This document shows positions 6,330-6,809 of a stretch of DNA of 6,809 nucleotides, one piece after another. The DNA is taken from contig CAMWWJ010000183.1 of NCBI GenBank assembly GCA_947177925.1, forward strand, positions 1-6,809, in the 5' to 3' direction. Each line of letters begins with the position of its first letter. Position 1 is the first letter of the stretch. A model generated the notes under the pieces. It did no database searches, was not told the origin of the DNA, and worked only from the letters and a program-made list of their open reading frames with translations. The position numbers and the translations under genes are program-made. Origin of the DNA: an uncultured Lachnospiraceae bacterium. GTDB taxonomy: Bacteria > Bacillota > Clostridia > Lachnospirales > Lachnospiraceae.

Positions 6330-6358
6330 TTGAAATTTTACAATATTGATGATATGAT
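6330..6358 (+). promoter_or_regulatory. Promoter of the type I toxin mRNA
   Basis: TTGAAA (6330-6335), exactly 17 bp, then TATGAT (6353-6358) preceded by TGA, forming an extended -10. The predicted start near 6365 coincides with the first base of a perfect hairpin, as expected for a stable mRNA. Confidence 0.75.
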
Positions 6359-6364
6359 TATAAG

Positions 6365-6455
6365 AATGGCGAAAGCCATTAGGAGAGTACCCATGACAGG
6401 GTGGCAGCCTCCCGAGCCGATGCCCTAGCTTGCTAGGAGTACATAGGGAGGAGGT
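6365..6455 (+). promoter_or_regulatory. Structured leader of the toxin mRNA with an occluded SD
   Basis: The leader opens with AATGGC-GAAA-GCCATT (6365-6380), a perfect 6-bp hairpin with a GNRA tetraloop at the predicted 5' end, likely protecting the RNA. CCTCCC (6408-6413) is complementary to GGGAGG (6446-6451), part of the toxin SD, and the two are brought together by the internal hairpin CCTAGC-TT-GCTAGG (6424-6437). In this fold the toxin SD is hidden. A leader peptide (6393-6428) is encoded across the sequestering strand, so its translation should open the SD (inference). Confidence 0.6.
6393..6428 (+). CDS. 11-aa leader peptide upstream of the toxin
   Basis: ATG at 6393 is preceded at 7 nt by a clean SD, AGGAG (6381-6385), and reads MTGWQPPEPMP before TAG (6426-6428). 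It ends 34 nt before the toxin start. Its two adjacent proline codons, CCT CCC (6408-6413), are exactly the bases that can pair with the toxin SD, so ribosomes on the leader would disrupt that pairing. This is the same logic as the mok reading frame upstream of hok in Gram-negative plasmids (known biology, applied by analogy). A PP-containing peptide may also slow ribosomes. Coding is supported by SD, spacing and architecture only. Confidence 0.5.
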   Translation: MTGWQPPEPMP

Positions 6456-6462
6456 GCGTGAT

Positions 6463-6579
6463 ATGACAGCATTTGAGATTATCTCAATTTTCATTGGAAT
6501 CCTAACATTGTTAGCGACCTTTGGCAGCTTGATTGTTGCGTTTCTTGCCTTTCTCGATAAGAGGAATAGGAAGAAATAA
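6463..6579 (+). CDS. Holin-like small membrane toxin of a type I toxin-antitoxin system
   Basis: A 38-aa protein starting MTAFEIISIF, with a single hydrophobic helix at about residues 5-31 and a basic tail KRNRKK (33-38). This is the profile of the 'putative holin-like toxin' family (related in type to TxpA/BsrG peptides), which insert in the cell membrane and damage it when over-expressed. The SD AGGAGGT (6449-6455) is near perfect and 7 nt from the ATG at 6463. An in-frame GTG at 6454 overlaps the SD and is not used. Strong SD, structured leader, and a convergent antisense RNA with its own promoter and terminator just downstream all fit type I regulation. Toxicity is inferred from family resemblance and layout. 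Confidence 0.85.
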   Translation: MTAFEIISIFIGILTLLATFGSLIVAFLAFLDKRNRKK

Positions 6580-6610
6580 AAATGCCTCTCTGTCTGACCC
6601 ACAGAGAGGC
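6576..6610 (-). terminator. Intrinsic terminator of the antisense RNA
   Basis: A 10-bp perfect stem, GCCTCTCTGT (6584-6593) with ACAGAGAGGC (6601-6610), has a 7-nt loop. On the minus strand it is followed by ATTTTTA (6583-6577). No T run follows on the plus strand, so the terminator serves leftward transcription. Confidence 0.85.
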
Positions 6611-6672
6611 GGTGTCCATTAGGACAAATTAACCTACTTGGGAGCATCCACTTTGGAGTGGGTACTTTTCCT
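6577..6672 (-). ncRNA. Antisense RNA antitoxin, about 95 nt, convergent to the toxin mRNA
   Basis: Predicted from a strong minus-strand promoter (6707-6679), a start near 6672 and an intrinsic terminator ending near 6577. Besides the terminator hairpin it holds two stem-loops: ACCCACT/AGTGGAT (6663-6646, one G-U pair) and TGTCC/GGACA (6626-6613). It is fully complementary to the 3' UTR of the toxin mRNA if that mRNA reads through to about 6670, but it does not cover the toxin reading frame or its SD. By analogy with RatA/txpA it would act through duplex formation at the 3' end and RNase III cleavage (known mechanism, inferred here). No Rfam match can be claimed without a search. Confidence 0.72.
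6646..6669 (+). terminator. Possible 3' end of the toxin mRNA
   Basis: ATCCACT (6646-6652) pairs with AGTGGGT (6657-6663) around a TTGG loop, with one G-U pair, followed by ACTTTTC. The T run is short, so termination may be inefficient. It would place the mRNA end inside the antisense region. The bases just after the stem also take part in the 5'-3' pairing described in the findings. Confidence 0.4.
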
Positions 6673-6678
6673 ACATTC

Positions 6679-6707
6679 AATATAACATAAGGGGTAAGGG
6701 ATTTCAA
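6679..6707 (-). promoter_or_regulatory. Promoter of the antisense RNA (minus strand)
   Basis: On the minus strand, TTGAAA (6707-6702), exactly 17 bp, then TATATT (6684-6679) preceded by TGT, an extended -10. It has the same -35 hexamer and spacing as the toxin promoter and a comparable extended -10. Confidence 0.75.
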
Positions 6708-6754
6708 GAACTGTTTTCAGAAATTCCTTTGAGTATAATTTTCAAAATTTCATA

Positions 6755-6783
6755 TTGACTTGCCAAAACAGTTGTGCTAAATT
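6755..6783 (+). promoter_or_regulatory. Promoter reading out of the right edge
   Basis: TTGACT (6755-6760), 17 bp, then TAAATT (6778-6783) with TGC before it (extended -10). It should start a transcript near 6790 for a gene beyond the window. The stretch 6710-6809 contains no gene that I can support. Confidence 0.5.
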
Positions 6784-6809
6784 AAGACAATAAACGTTAA
6801 ATATTAAAC

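Noticed and set aside
6240..6707. 155-codon open frame on the minus strand across the toxin region
   Set aside because: It runs through the antisense RNA, its terminator, the toxin gene and the toxin leader, has no SD, and its content does not read like a protein. It is open by chance.
1..6809. CRISPR array, tRNA/rRNA gene, transposase or attachment sites
   Set aside because: I looked for regularly spaced repeats, cloverleaf patterns, and transposase or integrase motifs and saw none.

Overview
The window looks like chromosomal DNA of a low-GC Gram-positive anaerobe of the Clostridia, most likely a Lachnospiraceae gut commensal. Reasons: AT-rich intergenic regions, strong AGGAGG-type ribosome binding sites, extended -10 promoters, and proteins of a recognisably lachnospiraceal flavour (HK-then-RR two-component pair, HRLDQPVEG-type pseudouridine synthase, YtvI-like AI-2E permease, holin-like small toxin). 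This assignment is by impression, not by a search.

Left part (1-2051): possibly the start of a divergent gene running off the left edge, then a two-component operon. A sensor histidine kinase (176-1315) overlaps by 8 bp an OmpR/PhoB-type response regulator (1308-1997), closed by a clear intrinsic terminator. A 10-bp direct repeat with 21-bp period sits at the place of the missing -35 box of its promoter and is a candidate autoregulatory site.

Middle part (2083-4831): a toxin-antitoxin operon with toxin first: an MqsR-like mRNA interferase (2183-2569) and a three-part antitoxin (2603-3607) made of a four-Cys zinc finger, an HTH region and a C-terminal Panacea (DUF4065) domain. Its promoter lies inside two nested inverted repeats that share one centre of symmetry (position 2124). 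It is followed by an RluA-family pseudouridine synthase (3667-4419), which overlaps by 20 bp the tail of a convergent, unrecognised 143-aa aromatic-rich protein (4400-4831, minus).

Right part (5034-6809): an AI-2E family (YtvI-like) permease whose ribosome binding site and start codon lie inside an 11-bp perfect hairpin; a 53-codon coding remnant; and then what looks like a complete type I toxin-antitoxin module. That module has an extended -10 promoter, a structured leader with a 5'-terminal GAAA-tetraloop hairpin, an 11-codon leader peptide with its own SD, an occluded toxin SD, a 38-aa holin-like membrane toxin, and a convergent antisense RNA of about 95 nt with its own promoter and terminator. 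The mRNA 5' leader can pair over 13 positions with its own 3' UTR, covering the leader-peptide start. This is the most interesting element of the window: the arrangement resembles the hok/mok logic in a Gram-positive holin-like-toxin locus.

The window therefore combines ordinary core genes with at least two independent toxin-antitoxin modules.
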